A stretch of 64,000 bases of DNA from Candidatus Desulfopertinax cowenii (GTDB lineage: Bacteria > Bacillota > Desulfotomaculia > Desulfotomaculales > Desulforudaceae). The translations under genes and the position numbers were made by a program. Position 1 is the first letter of the stretch, and each line of letters starts with the position of its first letter. Of the stretch, positions 46,683-55,409 are shown in pieces. Location: contig MPOA01000003.1 of assembly GCA_001899445.1 (NCBI GenBank), positions 1 to 64,000 on the forward strand, in the 5' to 3' direction. The notes below the pieces were generated by a model. That model was not told the DNA's origin and did no database searches. It saw nothing but the letters and a program-made list of their open reading frames with translations.

Positions 46683-48377
46683 GTGGCGATTAGCGCGCAC
46701 CAGCGACCTCTTGGCGATATCCTGGTAGAAAGTGGGTTTATCACGCGCGAGCAGCTGGAAGAGGCCTTAAGGGTGCAACGCCAGACCGGCCAACGTCTCG
46801 GAAAGGTTTTAGTCGACCTGGGGTACGTGACCGAAGACGTCATCCTTGAAGTGCTGGAATACCAACTGGGCATTCCCCGCGTGAGCCTGGCCGATATAAC
46901 GCCGGATGCTGAACTGGTTTCGAGTTTTCCCGAATCGCTGGTGCGGCGTCACAAAGTGGTGCCAATCAAGAAAGAAGGCAACCGGATAATCGTCGCGCTG
47001 GCGGATCCGCTGAATGTTGTAGTCATTGACGACCTGCGGGTGGCGACCGGCTACGACATATACCCCGTAATGGCCACAGAGCGGGAAATAGAAGAAGCCA
47101 TTGAGCGGTTTTTTGGCCCCGCCAGTATGCAAAGAGCGGTACAAGAGATTGCCGCCGGCACGCCGGCAGAGGAAGAGCTGCCTGCGCGCACCGAAGAGGT
47201 AACAGCTGTAGACGCCCCTGTGGTGCGTCTGGTTAACTCCCTTGTTGAGGGTGCAATTAACCAAAGGGCGAGTGATATTCACATCGAGCCGCAAGAAAAC
47301 AAGGTGCGGGTTCGTTACCGGATCGACGGCGTTTTGCGCGAGGTGATGAGTTTACCGGCGCGCATCCAGTCCGCGGTTATTTCCAGAATCAAAATTATGG
47401 CGGGTATGGATATCGCCGAAAAAAGAATACCCCAAGACGGTCGGGTGCAGCTAAAACACGCGGACCGGGAAATTGACCTCCGGATTTCTACCATGCCCAC
47501 CGTCTTCGGGGAAAAGGCAGTGCTTCGCTTGCTGGATAAAAGTGTTGCGCTTCTAAAACTTGACCGGTTGGGTTTTTCGCCGGATAATCTGGCCCGCTTT
47601 CAAAACCTTATTCGCGGCGCTTACGGCATGCTTTTATTGACGGGACCCACGGGCAGCGGCAAGACCACTACCCTTTATGCCGTTTTGAACGAGCTGAACA
47701 GACCGGAGAAAAACATTATCACCATCGAGGACCCGGTTGAGTACTCGCTGCCAGGCATTAATCAGACGGGTGTGGCCCCTAAAGCCGGCTTGACATTTGC
47801 GGTCGGCTTGCGGGCGATCTTGCGCCAGGACCCCGATATTGTAATGGTAGGGGAAATCCGAGACCGGGAAACGGCCGAAATTGCGATCCGGGCCGCTAAT
47901 ACGGGCCACCTGGTGTTGTCTACCTTGCATACCAACGATGCCGCCGCGGCTTTCACCCGCCTGATTGACATGGGGATCGAGCCCTTCCTGGTTGCTTCCT
48001 CAGTGCGGGGTGTGGTGGCGCAGCGGTTGGTAAGGGTCATCTGTACTCGTTGCCGCACGGCTTACCCGGTGGAGCCCGGAGCACCGGAGCGGGTTTTTCT
48101 AGGCGTGCCCGACGACCAGCCGCTCACTCTCCACCGCGGTCGCGGGTGCGGCGCGTGCGGGCATACCGGTTACCGGGGACGGACGAGTATCCAGGAAGTG
48201 TTGTCGGCCACAAGGGAGATCAAGGCTTTGGCCAACGCCAAGGCGCCGGCGGACGAGATCAAACGGCAGGCGGTCCGGGAAGGAATGGTGCCGTTAAAGG
48301 AAGACGGCATCCGCAAGGTTCTGGCGGGCACCACAACCGTGGACGAGATTATCCGCGTGGCCTATGCCGTGGAGTAA
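46683..48377 (+). CDS. pilB: Type IV pilus extension ATPase PilB
   Basis: Hexameric motor for pilus assembly, 564 residues. The N-terminal MshEN region (about 8-145) has the paired pattern LGDILVESGFITREQLEEAL and RLGKVLVDLGYVTEDVILEVL, the motif class that binds c-di-GMP. Then Walker A GPTGSGKTTTLY, Asp box region, Walker B DPDIVMVGEIRD, His box STLHTNDA, and a four-cysteine zinc site CTRC...CGACG. GTG start with GGAGGGAGGG upstream. First gene of the pilus locus. Confidence 0.94.
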   Translation: MAISAHQRPLGDILVESGFITREQLEEALRVQRQTGQRLGKVLVDLGYVTEDVILEVLEYQLGIPRVSLADITPDAELVSSFPESLVRRHKVVPIKKEGNRIIVALADPLNVVVIDDLRVATGYDIYPVMATEREIEEAIERFFGPASMQRAVQEIAAGTPAEEELPARTEEVTAVDAPVVRLVNSLVEGAINQRASDIHIEPQENKVRVRYRIDGVLREVMSLPARIQSAVISRIKIMAGMDIAEKRIPQDGRVQLKHADREIDLRISTMPTVFGEKAVLRLLDKSVALLKLDRLGFSPDNLARFQNLIRGAYGMLLLTGPTGSGKTTTLYAVLNELNRPEKNIITIEDPVEYSLPGINQTGVAPKAGLTFAVGLRAILRQDPDIVMVGEIRDRETAEIAIRAANTGHLVLSTLHTNDAAAAFTRLIDMGIEPFLVASSVRGVVAQRLVRVICTRCRTAYPVEPGAPERVFLGVPDDQPLTLHRGRGCGACGHTGYRGRTSIQEVLSATREIKALANAKAPADEIKRQAVREGMVPLKEDGIRKVLAGTTTVDEIIRVAYAVE

Positions 48378-48443
48378 AGGTTCGCTCTTGAGCGGATTTC
48401 GGCGTAAAAGTAGGCCGTTTAGGCGAATTCAAGGAGTGAAAGT

Positions 48444-49541
48444 ATGCCCTGGCGGATTTCGGAGCTCTTATCCCTGGCGGTGCGCCTGAATGCTTCTGAC
48501 GTGCACCTGACCGCCGGTAGTCCTCCGGCCTTGAGGACATACGGCGAGCTCTTGCCTTTAAGTGCGCCGGAGTGGGGCGAGTTGGGGTTGCCCCCGGAGA
48601 AAAAGTCTCCGTTAACCGCCGAAGAGACGGACGCGCTGGCCAGGGAAATTATGGGGCAGTATCGTTACGAGCAATTCCGGCAAACAGGCGAAATAGACTT
48701 GGCCTACGCCCTGCCGGAGGAAGGGGGCCGTTTTCGGGTCAATGCTTACCGCTCAAAAGGGTCGACGGCCCTGGCGCTCCGACTCGTCCCCGCGTCAATT
48801 CCGGCGCTGGCGGAACTGGGTCTGCCCGCGGTGGTCGGCGAGTTGGCCAAGAGGCCCCGCGGCCTGGTCCTGGTTACCGGACCCACGGGCAGCGGCAAGA
48901 CCACCACGCTGGCGGCGATGGTGGACCTCATCAACGAGACGAAACGCGGGCACATCATCACCCTCGAAGACCCTATCGAGTACGTCCACCGGCACAAGCT
49001 GTGCCTGGTGAATCAGCGGGAGATCGGCCAGGATTCGCTTTCCTTCGCGGCGGCCCTGCGCGCAAGCTTACGGGAGGACCCCGACGTCATCCTGGTGGGC
49101 GAGATGCGGGACCTGGAGACCATCGCCACGGCGATCACGGCGGCGGAAACGGGTCGCCTGGTGCTGGCTACCCTGCACACTTCCGGGGCCGCGCAAACCA
49201 TAGACCGCATTATCGATGTGTTCCCGCCCCACCAGCAGCAGCAGGTCAGGGTGCAGTTGGCCGACGTGCTCGCGGGGGTGATTTCGCAAGTTTTACTGCC
49301 GCGCTTCGACCGGCCCGGGCGTACGGTCGCCGTGGAGGTCCTGGTGGCCACCTACGCCATCCGCAATCTCATCCGGGAAGGAAAGACCCATCAGATCATT
49401 TCCCAGATGCAGGCGGGGGGCCGTTACGGCATGCAGACTTTCGACTCCGCCTTGCGGGATCTATATAGGGCGGGGATCATCAGCCGGGAAGAGGCGGTGA
49501 CGTGGAGCCGCGACCCCAACTTTGAGCGTTCCCTGCGGTAA
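48444..49541 (+). CDS. pilT: Type IV pilus retraction ATPase PilT
   Basis: Retraction motor, 365 residues. PilT-type N-terminus (ASDVHLTAGSPP), Walker A GPTGSGKTTTLAAM, Walker B DPDVILVGEMRDLET, His box ATLHTSGAAQTIDRIIDVFP, and the C-terminal AIRNLIREGKTHQI that marks PilT, not PilB. A short insertion after residue 40 (LPPEKKSPLTAEE) replaces the usual compact turn. Its presence argues for twitching or DNA uptake, not just adhesion. Confidence 0.94.
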   Translation: MPWRISELLSLAVRLNASDVHLTAGSPPALRTYGELLPLSAPEWGELGLPPEKKSPLTAEETDALAREIMGQYRYEQFRQTGEIDLAYALPEEGGRFRVNAYRSKGSTALALRLVPASIPALAELGLPAVVGELAKRPRGLVLVTGPTGSGKTTTLAAMVDLINETKRGHIITLEDPIEYVHRHKLCLVNQREIGQDSLSFAAALRASLREDPDVILVGEMRDLETIATAITAAETGRLVLATLHTSGAAQTIDRIIDVFPPHQQQQVRVQLADVLAGVISQVLLPRFDRPGRTVAVEVLVATYAIRNLIREGKTHQIISQMQAGGRYGMQTFDSALRDLYRAGIISREEAVTWSRDPNFERSLR

Positions 49542-49550
49542 GTGGCGCTG

Positions 49551-49598
49551 AAAATTTCGACTTTTAGCCGGAAACGGGCCGGATTTGCCCGAAATAAA
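49551..49598 (+). repeat. 48-base conserved element, copy 1
   Basis: Begins 9 nt after the pilT stop. Matches 56514-56561 at 36 of 48 positions without gaps; the best blocks are GACTTTTAGC and CCGAAATAA. It lies directly upstream of the putative promoter for the pilin riboswitch transcript. Confidence 0.65.
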
Positions 49599-49599
49599 G

Positions 49600-49628
49600 T
49601 TGACTGTTATTATCGACCATGGTAAAGT
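49600..49628 (+). promoter_or_regulatory. Candidate promoter of the pilin transcript
   Basis: TTGACT (49600-49605), 17-base spacer, TAAAGT (49623-49628). Transcription would start about 45 nt before the riboswitch. Confidence 0.5.
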
Positions 49629-49683
49629 TAACATTGTAGTTTCGGTCGGCGGGGACGTTGACTGAATATTCAATCGGTTGGCT

Positions 49684-49775
49684 GGTAGCGAAAAGGCAAG
49701 CCCGCCGCGAGGCGGGGGCGTAAAGTCTCGGGCCCGGCGTTTGGAGTGGCTGAGTCGCCGGGCGGCCGGGCTGCC
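49684..49775 (+). promoter_or_regulatory. c-di-GMP-I (GEMM) riboswitch
   Basis: P1 arms GGTAGC (49684-49689) and GCTGCC (49770-49775) enclose the class I core. GCGAAAAGGCAAGCCC leads into a stem capped by a GCGA (GNRA) tetraloop, then GGGGGCGTAAAGTCTCGGGCC, and a GC-rich second stem acting as tetraloop receptor. Order and spacing fit GEMM-I. A weak hairpin AGGCGGGC...GCCTGCCT (49783-49812) followed by CTGCTTTT may be the expression platform. The pilin start is 176 nt downstream. Confidence 0.8.
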
Positions 49776-49951
49776 GAAGACCAGGCGGGCGAACGAGCGG
49801 GGTTGCCTGCCTCTGCTTTTGGAGGTGGTGCATGTGCGTTAGCATGCGGCCAGGCTTAACTTGGCGGCAGGCGAGACACCCGGCGGCAGCAGCATCCGGG
49901 TGCGGCTGAAAGCAGCTTAAAAAATCAACGCCGAAGGAGGAAGAACGGTTT

Positions 49952-50494
49952 ATGCGGTTAAAAGGCTTGAAGAACAGGGCCCGGGACCGGCGGGGTTTCA
50001 GCCTGGTCGAGCTTTTGGTGGTCATCGCCATCATCGGCATCTTGGCGGCTATCATTGCTCCCAACGCCTTCAAGGCCATTGAGAAGGGCAAGGTGGCGGC
50101 GGCCGAGGCCGACTACAAGGCGATCAAGGCCGCGGCGCTGAATTACTACACCGATACCGGGGGGTGGCCAAAGGAACAAGCGACACCAAGTAACGATCCC
50201 GGTTTTGTGGCTGACCCCGGCACAACCGGCTGGAACGGCCCCTACCTGGAGCGCTGGCCGGCGCGGAACCCGTGGGGCGGCAATTATGAGTACCATAACG
50301 ATGCCGAAGCCAGCGGCGGCTTTGATGGTGATGATGCCACCGAGCGGTATTTGAGAATCACGGGCGTGCCGCAGAGCGCCGCCGCGCGCATTGATGTTGA
50401 CCTGGACGGCGCGGAAGACGGGGAAAGCGGAATTGTTAGATATGGTGCCGAGGCGACGGTTAGCGTTGATGTTTTGATCTCCGCTGATGACTGA
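49952..50494 (+). CDS. pilA: Type IV major pilin-like protein 1
   Basis: A prepilin of 180 residues. The short basic leader ends RRG, then [19 protein letters not shown] (Glu at +5) forms the assembly helix. The rest is a globular domain with acidic, calcium-site-like segments ([17 protein letters not shown]). First gene behind the c-di-GMP riboswitch, with GAAGGAGGAAG upstream, so it is the best candidate for the major pilin. Confidence 0.88.
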   Translation: MRLKGLKNRARDRRGFSLVELLVVIAIIGILAAIIAPNAFKAIEKGKVAAAEADYKAIKAAALNYYTDTGGWPKEQATPSNDPGFVADPGTTGWNGPYLERWPARNPWGGNYEYHNDAEASGGFDGDDATERYLRITGVPQSAAARIDVDLDGAEDGESGIVRYGAEATVSVDVLISADD

Positions 50495-50539
50495 TAATCC
50501 GGTGCAATAACTCCTGAACGTTAAATGACCTTAAGTGGC

Positions 50540-50571
50540 GTCCTGCCGGCGCCATCTGGTGCCGGCAGGAC
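50540..50571 (+). repeat. Perfect hairpin between the two pilin genes
   Basis: GTCCTGCCGGC and GCCGGCAGGAC (11 bp) with a ten-base loop. No T-tract follows, so it is more likely an RNA-stability or processing element than a terminator. Confidence 0.65.
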
Positions 50572-50669
50572 CCGGCCCCGGCCGGAAGCCCCTTCGTGGG
50601 TTCCATTTCGGCGGGGTAAAAGCGAACCAAATCTCCCTTTTGTTTTTCAGGAGAGGATGGGCGTTATTG

Positions 50670-51239
50670 ATGTTCGGCTTGCCCGGCCTGCGTCGTGACC
50701 GGCGGGGTTTCACCCTGGTGGAGCTTTTGGTGGTGATCGCCATCATCGGGGTGCTGGCGGCCGTAATCTTGCCGAATGCGTTTCGGTCCGTGGAGAAAGC
50801 CAAGATCGCCCGGGCTTATGAGACCGCCGAAGCGGTAAAGGCGGCAGCCCTGCAGTACTATGCGGATACGGGGCGTTGGCCCGCGCTGACCGATAATTAC
50901 AGTACCCCCAACGGTTTTCTGGTAGATGACGGCACGCCCGGGTGGAACGGGCCCTACTTGGAAAGATGGAGTTTTACCCCCTGGAATGGCCGGCTGCGCT
51001 GGGATACGGGGATCAACGTAACCGGGGGATCCGCCCGGGACGCGATTGTTGTTTTTGATGACGACCACACCCAAGATCCTAGTGATAACCAGGGGAAGAT
51101 TCCGCGCCGGTCGATGGAGGAGATCGACCGCACCCTTGATGATGGTGATCTCGGCACCGGTTTCGTTCAGGGTGACGGCGAAGGATACCTGGCGGCGGCG
51201 GGGGAGCTGGTTATTGTCCTGGTCGCCGATGTGCAGTGA
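50670..51239 (+). CDS. Type IV pilin-like protein 2
   Basis: A prepilin of 189 residues, paralogue of the previous protein: leader ending [23 protein letters not shown], and the shared [10 protein letters not shown] in the globular part. Acidic segments (FDDDHTQDPSD) differ. ATG 50670 has CAGGAGAGG about 12 nt upstream; TTG 50667 is possible. The two pilins probably arose by duplication. Confidence 0.86.
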   Translation: MFGLPGLRRDRRGFTLVELLVVIAIIGVLAAVILPNAFRSVEKAKIARAYETAEAVKAAALQYYADTGRWPALTDNYSTPNGFLVDDGTPGWNGPYLERWSFTPWNGRLRWDTGINVTGGSARDAIVVFDDDHTQDPSDNQGKIPRRSMEEIDRTLDDGDLGTGFVQGDGEGYLAAAGELVIVLVADVQ

Positions 51240-51322
51240 TCAGGGCCTGGCGTTTAAACCTTCACAGGTCGCTGGCCGCAGGAATAAATAATTAAATTTA
51301 GAGAGGAACCAGTAAGTGGGCA

Positions 51323-52075
51323 ATGGCAGGTTTGATTTTCTTGCTCGGGCTTTGCGTGGGCAGTTTCCTCAACGTGGTAATTCACCGGCTCCCGCGGCGG
51401 GAATCGGTGGTCCACGGGCGATCTCGTTGTCCCGCCTGCGGGCACGTCCTGGCCTGGTATGATCTCATCCCGGTGGTAAGTTACCTTGTCCTCCGGGGTA
51501 AGTGCCGCTCCTGCGGCACGCCCATTCGGGTGCGGTATCCCGGGGTGGAGTTGTTGACCGGCGCGGTGTTTGCCGCGCTGTTTCACCATTTCGGGCCAAC
51601 CCCGGTGCTGGCCAAGTATCTTTTCCTCGCGGGCGTTTTGATCGCGGCCGCCTTTATCGACCTGGAGCACTACCTGATTCCCAACCGCCTGGTGCTGGCC
51701 GGGCTGGCGGGCGTCGTGATTTTGGGTTTCGCGGCCCGGGACGTGGACCTCTGGTCGGCGCTGGCGGGAGGCGCGGCGGGAGCAGGGTTTTGGGCCGTCG
51801 TGGCCGTAATTAGCAAGGGTGGGGTGGGCGGTGGAGACGTGAAGCTTTCCGGCGTGGCCGGGCTTTTTGTCGGTTGGCCGTCCATCGCGCTGGCTCTATT
51901 TCTAACCGTAGCGGCTGGCGGTCTGGCCGCGATTGTTCTCCTGTTACTTAGGATAAAGGGGCGGAAAGACCCCGTGCCGCTGGCCCCGTTCATCGCGGCG
52001 GGCACGCTGGCCGCCATCCTCTGGGGCCCGGCCATCCTCGGCTGGTACCGGCAGGTTTTCCTGGTTTGCCTCTAG
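51323..52075 (+). CDS. pilD: Prepilin peptidase / N-methyltransferase PilD
   Basis: Membrane aspartyl protease that cleaves prepilin leaders and methylates the new N-terminus; 250 residues, about seven helices. The cytoplasmic zinc site is CPACGH and CRSCGT. Catalytic aspartates lie in DLEHYLIPN and GGGDVKL (the GxGD motif). Serves the six pilin-like proteins here and perhaps the orphan Flp-like pilin. Confidence 0.94.
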   Translation: MAGLIFLLGLCVGSFLNVVIHRLPRRESVVHGRSRCPACGHVLAWYDLIPVVSYLVLRGKCRSCGTPIRVRYPGVELLTGAVFAALFHHFGPTPVLAKYLFLAGVLIAAAFIDLEHYLIPNRLVLAGLAGVVILGFAARDVDLWSALAGGAAGAGFWAVVAVISKGGVGGGDVKLSGVAGLFVGWPSIALALFLTVAAGGLAAIVLLLLRIKGRKDPVPLAPFIAAGTLAAILWGPAILGWYRQVFLVCL

Positions 52076-52124
52076 GTGGCGATAATGCCTATTGGTCTAC
52101 TTCCGAGGCGTGTCTTCGTACGGA

Positions 52125-52155
52125 GTGGTGTCCCCGGCCGCGAAGGGGACACCAC
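52125..52155 (+). repeat. Perfect hairpin between pilD and the PilV-like gene
   Basis: GTGGTGTCCCC and GGGGACACCAC (11 bp) with a nine-base loop, followed by a smaller hairpin GAGCG...CGCTC. No T-tract follows. Confidence 0.65.
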
Positions 52156-52214
52156 GAGCGGGCACACGCTCAAGAAATCTATTTTCAGGGCAGAAACTTT
52201 GAGGAGGCGGACTG

Positions 52215-52640
52215 GTGCGGCAAACGAGATTTCCAAAGGGCGCGGGCCGGGGTGGTTTCACCCTGGTGGAGGTGTTGATCGCCGTCCTGGTGCTCACGGT
52301 GGCGATTGTGCCCCTGATGACCGCCTATCTTCACGGTACGCGCTGGACGGCCGAAGCGCGGGACCGGATCGTGGCCGCAAACCTGGCCCAGGGGAAGCTG
52401 GAGGAATTGAGGAACAGGACCTACCACGACCTGGAGGCGGGCGAGCCTACTGACCCTGCAGAACCACCGGGTGTTTTTCTTGACCATCCGGAGTATGTTT
52501 ACCGGGTGGCCGTCTCCGAGACCGACCTGTTCGGAGACGAAGCGCCGGACGTGAAAACGGTGACGGTGGCCGTCTACGAGGCCGCGCATGCGGCCGAGGA
52601 GATCGTCTCTTTGACCATGGACCGGGGGAAGTGGCGGTGA
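52215..52640 (+). CDS. Minor pilin, PilV/GspI-like
   Basis: A prepilin-like protein of 141 residues: leader ending RGG, FTLVEVLIAVLVLTVAIVPLM, then AANLAQGKLEELRNR, the pattern of PilV/GspI minor pilins. GTG start with GAGGAGG 6 nt upstream. Overlaps the next pilin gene. Confidence 0.83.
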   Translation: MRQTRFPKGAGRGGFTLVEVLIAVLVLTVAIVPLMTAYLHGTRWTAEARDRIVAANLAQGKLEELRNRTYHDLEAGEPTDPAEPPGVFLDHPEYVYRVAVSETDLFGDEAPDVKTVTVAVYEAAHAAEEIVSLTMDRGKWR

Positions 52641-53152
52641 AGCGGGAGCGCGCTCGAAAGAGCGGTTTTACCCTGGTGGAGGTCGTCGTGGCCGTGTTGA
52701 TCTTCAGCCTGGTGCTGGGGGCGACGCTGGCCCTGTACCAGCAGGGCGTGCGGTCCTGGCACCGGGAAGCGGCCCGGGTTGACGTCCAGGAAAACTTGCG
52801 CCTCGGCCTGGACCGGATGAGCAGGGAGTTGAAAGCCGCGGTGCGGTTGGACGAGGCGAGCAATAACGCGGTTGGGTTTGAAACTACTGACGGGAGGCTC
52901 GTGCGTTACTACCACATGGCGGATAAGGAACAGTTGATGCGCGTGGTCGACGGCGGGCACAATCCGGTGGCCAGTTACGTGGCGGCTTTGAGCCTGACGT
53001 ATTACGACCGCCAGGGCACGGAAATCGCGCCGCCGGTGCCGGAAGCGGACTTGAACAGCATTCGCCTGGTCCGGATCACCCTCACCGGGCGAAAGGGTAG
53101 CGAACCCGAGAGCACGATGAGTACTGCGGTGCGGATCAGGACCCTCGACTGA
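52637..53152 (+). CDS. Minor pilin, PilW/GspJ-like
   Basis: A prepilin-like protein of 171 residues: leader ending KSG, FTLVEVVVAVLIFSLVLGATLALY, then VQENLRLGLDRMSRELKAA, typical of PilW/GspJ. GTG 52637 is chosen because GGGGGA ends 7 nt upstream; GTG 52631 would be too close. Minor pilins of this kind prime pilus assembly as a tip complex. Confidence 0.83.
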   Translation: MKRERARKSGFTLVEVVVAVLIFSLVLGATLALYQQGVRSWHREAARVDVQENLRLGLDRMSRELKAAVRLDEASNNAVGFETTDGRLVRYYHMADKEQLMRVVDGGHNPVASYVAALSLTYYDRQGTEIAPPVPEADLNSIRLVRITLTGRKGSEPESTMSTAVRIRTLD

Positions 53153-53165
53153 GGGGGTGAAGCGT

Positions 53166-54350
53166 TTGCGGCAAAAAACTCCAGGCCGGAGCGGGGGGAG
53201 GCGCGCGGAACGGGGCCAGGCCCTTATCCTGGTAATGCTGGTGCTGCTTGTGCTGGCCGTACTGGGCAGCGCGGTGGTGACGCTGGCGGCCAGCCACCGG
53301 CTCTCCAGCGCCCGGCAGGAAAGCCTGATGCAGGCCTACTACGCGGCGGAGGCCGGCGCCGAAAGGGTCCTGGCGCGGATCAGGTACGAGCCCGGCTGGT
53401 TTAGCGGGCTGCCTGCTGATGTCGAGCAAACCGTTTTCTCGAACGTGCCTTACGCCGGCGGCAAAATCCTGGAGGTAACGCTGAAGAAGGTTCCGGTCGG
53501 AATCGCGACGCGGGTGGAGATAACCTCCGTTGGTATCTTTGGGCCGCCGGATGAGCCCTTAGCCCGGAAGACGTTGAACGTGAGTGTCCTGGTATCCGCG
53601 GCGTCCGATCTAGTCCGGGGGGTGAGCGTATTGCCGGAGAGCCCCACCAGTCTTAACCTAAAAGGAAATTTTTCGCTTGAACCGGCGGAGGGCGTTGACG
53701 GCGTAAAATTCGTTTTAAACGGTGATCTTGACCTGGGAGGGGCAAGCCGCATAGTCGGCGACGTTTACGCTTCGGGGACGATTACGGGAACGGACAAAAT
53801 AACGGGGCACGCCTACGCGGGCTACACCGGTGTACCCACTTTCCCGGTGATTGAGGAAGAGTGGTACAGGATCGAAGCGCAAAGAAACGGCCGTTACTAC
53901 GCGGGCGACGTTGTGCTGGGGGGAGAGTCGGGCAGCACTTCGTACGCCGGTATTTACTTCGCCGAGGGGGCAATCGAGATTTCGGGGGAGTACAGCGGCC
54001 AGGCGGTTATCGTGGCCAAGGGCGGGATCACGGTCGAAGATGATCTTAAGGCCGAAAGCGGAAATGACCTCCTCGTTTTGATTTCCCTGGCGGACGTTTC
54101 GATCAGAAATTTTGAGGTTGACGCGGTGGTCATTGCCGCAAATACCTTCCAGGCCTGGGGCAAGGCCACCCTCTACGGGGGCTTGGTTGCGCGCGGGCTC
54201 GATCTCCCGGGCGCGGGCGGAGGGGGCGGAGGGGCGGTTGGGATTGTCTGCAACCCCCAACTCGTCGAGGGGTTGCCGCCGGAGGTCTTGCAGGGCGTTT
54301 CTTCGAGTATAAAAATCGAGTCCTGGCGGGAACGATATCCAGTATTGTAA
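53166..54350 (+). CDS. PilX-like minor pilin with beta-rich C-terminal domain
   Basis: About 394 residues. An N-terminal PilX-type segment, ERGQALILVMLVLLVLAVLGS, lacks the Glu at +5, as usual for PilX/GspK-type proteins; AYYAAEAGAERVLARI follows. The C-terminal 200 residues are repetitive and beta-rich (LNGDLDLGGASRIVGDVYAS, AIEISGEYSGQAVIVAKGGI), suggesting a beta-solenoid; this may be a tip adhesin. Start could be TTG 53166 (GAGGGGG 7 nt upstream) or GTG 53157. Confidence 0.78.
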   Translation: MRQKTPGRSGGRRAERGQALILVMLVLLVLAVLGSAVVTLAASHRLSSARQESLMQAYYAAEAGAERVLARIRYEPGWFSGLPADVEQTVFSNVPYAGGKILEVTLKKVPVGIATRVEITSVGIFGPPDEPLARKTLNVSVLVSAASDLVRGVSVLPESPTSLNLKGNFSLEPAEGVDGVKFVLNGDLDLGGASRIVGDVYASGTITGTDKITGHAYAGYTGVPTFPVIEEEWYRIEAQRNGRYYAGDVVLGGESGSTSYAGIYFAEGAIEISGEYSGQAVIVAKGGITVEDDLKAESGNDLLVLISLADVSIRNFEVDAVVIAANTFQAWGKATLYGGLVARGLDLPGAGGGGGGAVGIVCNPQLVEGLPPEVLQGVSSSIKIESWRERYPVL

Positions 54351-54363
54351 GAAGGGGACGGTA

Positions 54364-55377
54364 ATGTTCGGGGCTTTGGGTAGGCTACGGCGTATAAGAG
54401 CGCATAAAACCGGTCGCTTCACGGGCGTTGATCTCAGTCCACCGTATATCAGGGTGGCCGAGGTCTGCCTCACCCGAGATGAGCTCGCGGTAACCGCGGC
54501 CGGTCAGTTTTCCCTCCCGTTTCCCGTACAGGATGAAGTTATCTTTGCGGAAGAGATGGCCGACGCGCTCGCGAGCGCCGTCCAAAATTCGGGCGCCGAT
54601 ACCAGGTACGTAGTTACGGCCATCCCGGGGGAGAAGGTTGTTACGCGCCACATCCGCATTCCTCCTGTGCCGCCGAAGGAAATCGAGCGGGTGCTCAAGT
54701 GGGAGGCAGAGCGCTATATTCCCTTACCGGTTAGTGATTTAATTATCAGGCACGTTAATCTCGGGGAAGTTAATAGCGCTCACGGACCAGAGTTGCACTT
54801 ATTGCTGGCTGCCGTGCCCGAAACTCTGGTGCGGGAATGCCACCGCTGCTTTACGGAAGCCGGATTGCGCCTGGTGGCTGTTGATTTGCGGTCCCTGGCT
54901 TTGTGGCGGGCTTTTGCCGGGTCATCCGGGGACGGACTCCAGGACCCTTCGACTTGGGCCGTGCTCAATATCGATGTGTCCTACTCCCAACTAGTGGTTG
55001 TCCGGGAGGGACGCCTGCAATACACGCGGTCCTTACCGCAGGGCCTCCAGGTAGCGGTTGAGGTTGACGGAAAAGATGGTGCGCGCGGGATCTCCGACCA
55101 ATCAGAAGGCGTTATTTACCGGGCCGCCCTGGAAGAGTTGGCCCGCGAAGCGCAACGCTCGTTTAGCTGGTACCAGGCCCAGGATCGGGAACACCCGATT
55201 ACGAAAATAATTCTCAACGGGGTGGGGAGCAAAATCCAGAATTTGGGTCCTTATCTCGCCAACCGGCTGGGTATACCGGTGGTAATGGATGGGCCTCCGG
55301 TCCAAATTAAGACCCAAGGTGATTACGATCCCGCCTTTGCCCTGGCCATCGGCCTTGCCTTGTGGGGGGTCCAATAA
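54364..55377 (+). CDS. pilM: Type IV pilus assembly ATPase-fold protein PilM
   Basis: An actin-like cytoplasmic protein of 337 residues that binds the N-terminus of PilN. FTGVDLSPPYIRVAEV is the first phosphate loop, TAIPGEKVVTRHIRIP a PilM hallmark, VLKWEAERYIPLP another, and a C-terminal part with ILNGVGSKIQNLGPYLANRLG. PilN and PilO lie 3 kb downstream, beyond aroB and pilC. GAAGGGGACGG precedes the ATG. Confidence 0.9.
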   Translation: MFGALGRLRRIRAHKTGRFTGVDLSPPYIRVAEVCLTRDELAVTAAGQFSLPFPVQDEVIFAEEMADALASAVQNSGADTRYVVTAIPGEKVVTRHIRIPPVPPKEIERVLKWEAERYIPLPVSDLIIRHVNLGEVNSAHGPELHLLLAAVPETLVRECHRCFTEAGLRLVAVDLRSLALWRAFAGSSGDGLQDPSTWAVLNIDVSYSQLVVVREGRLQYTRSLPQGLQVAVEVDGKDGARGISDQSEGVIYRAALEELAREAQRSFSWYQAQDREHPITKIILNGVGSKIQNLGPYLANRLGIPVVMDGPPVQIKTQGDYDPAFALAIGLALWGVQ

Positions 55378-55409
55378 CGGAATCGGTTACTCGAAGGGAA
55401 AGGGATGTC

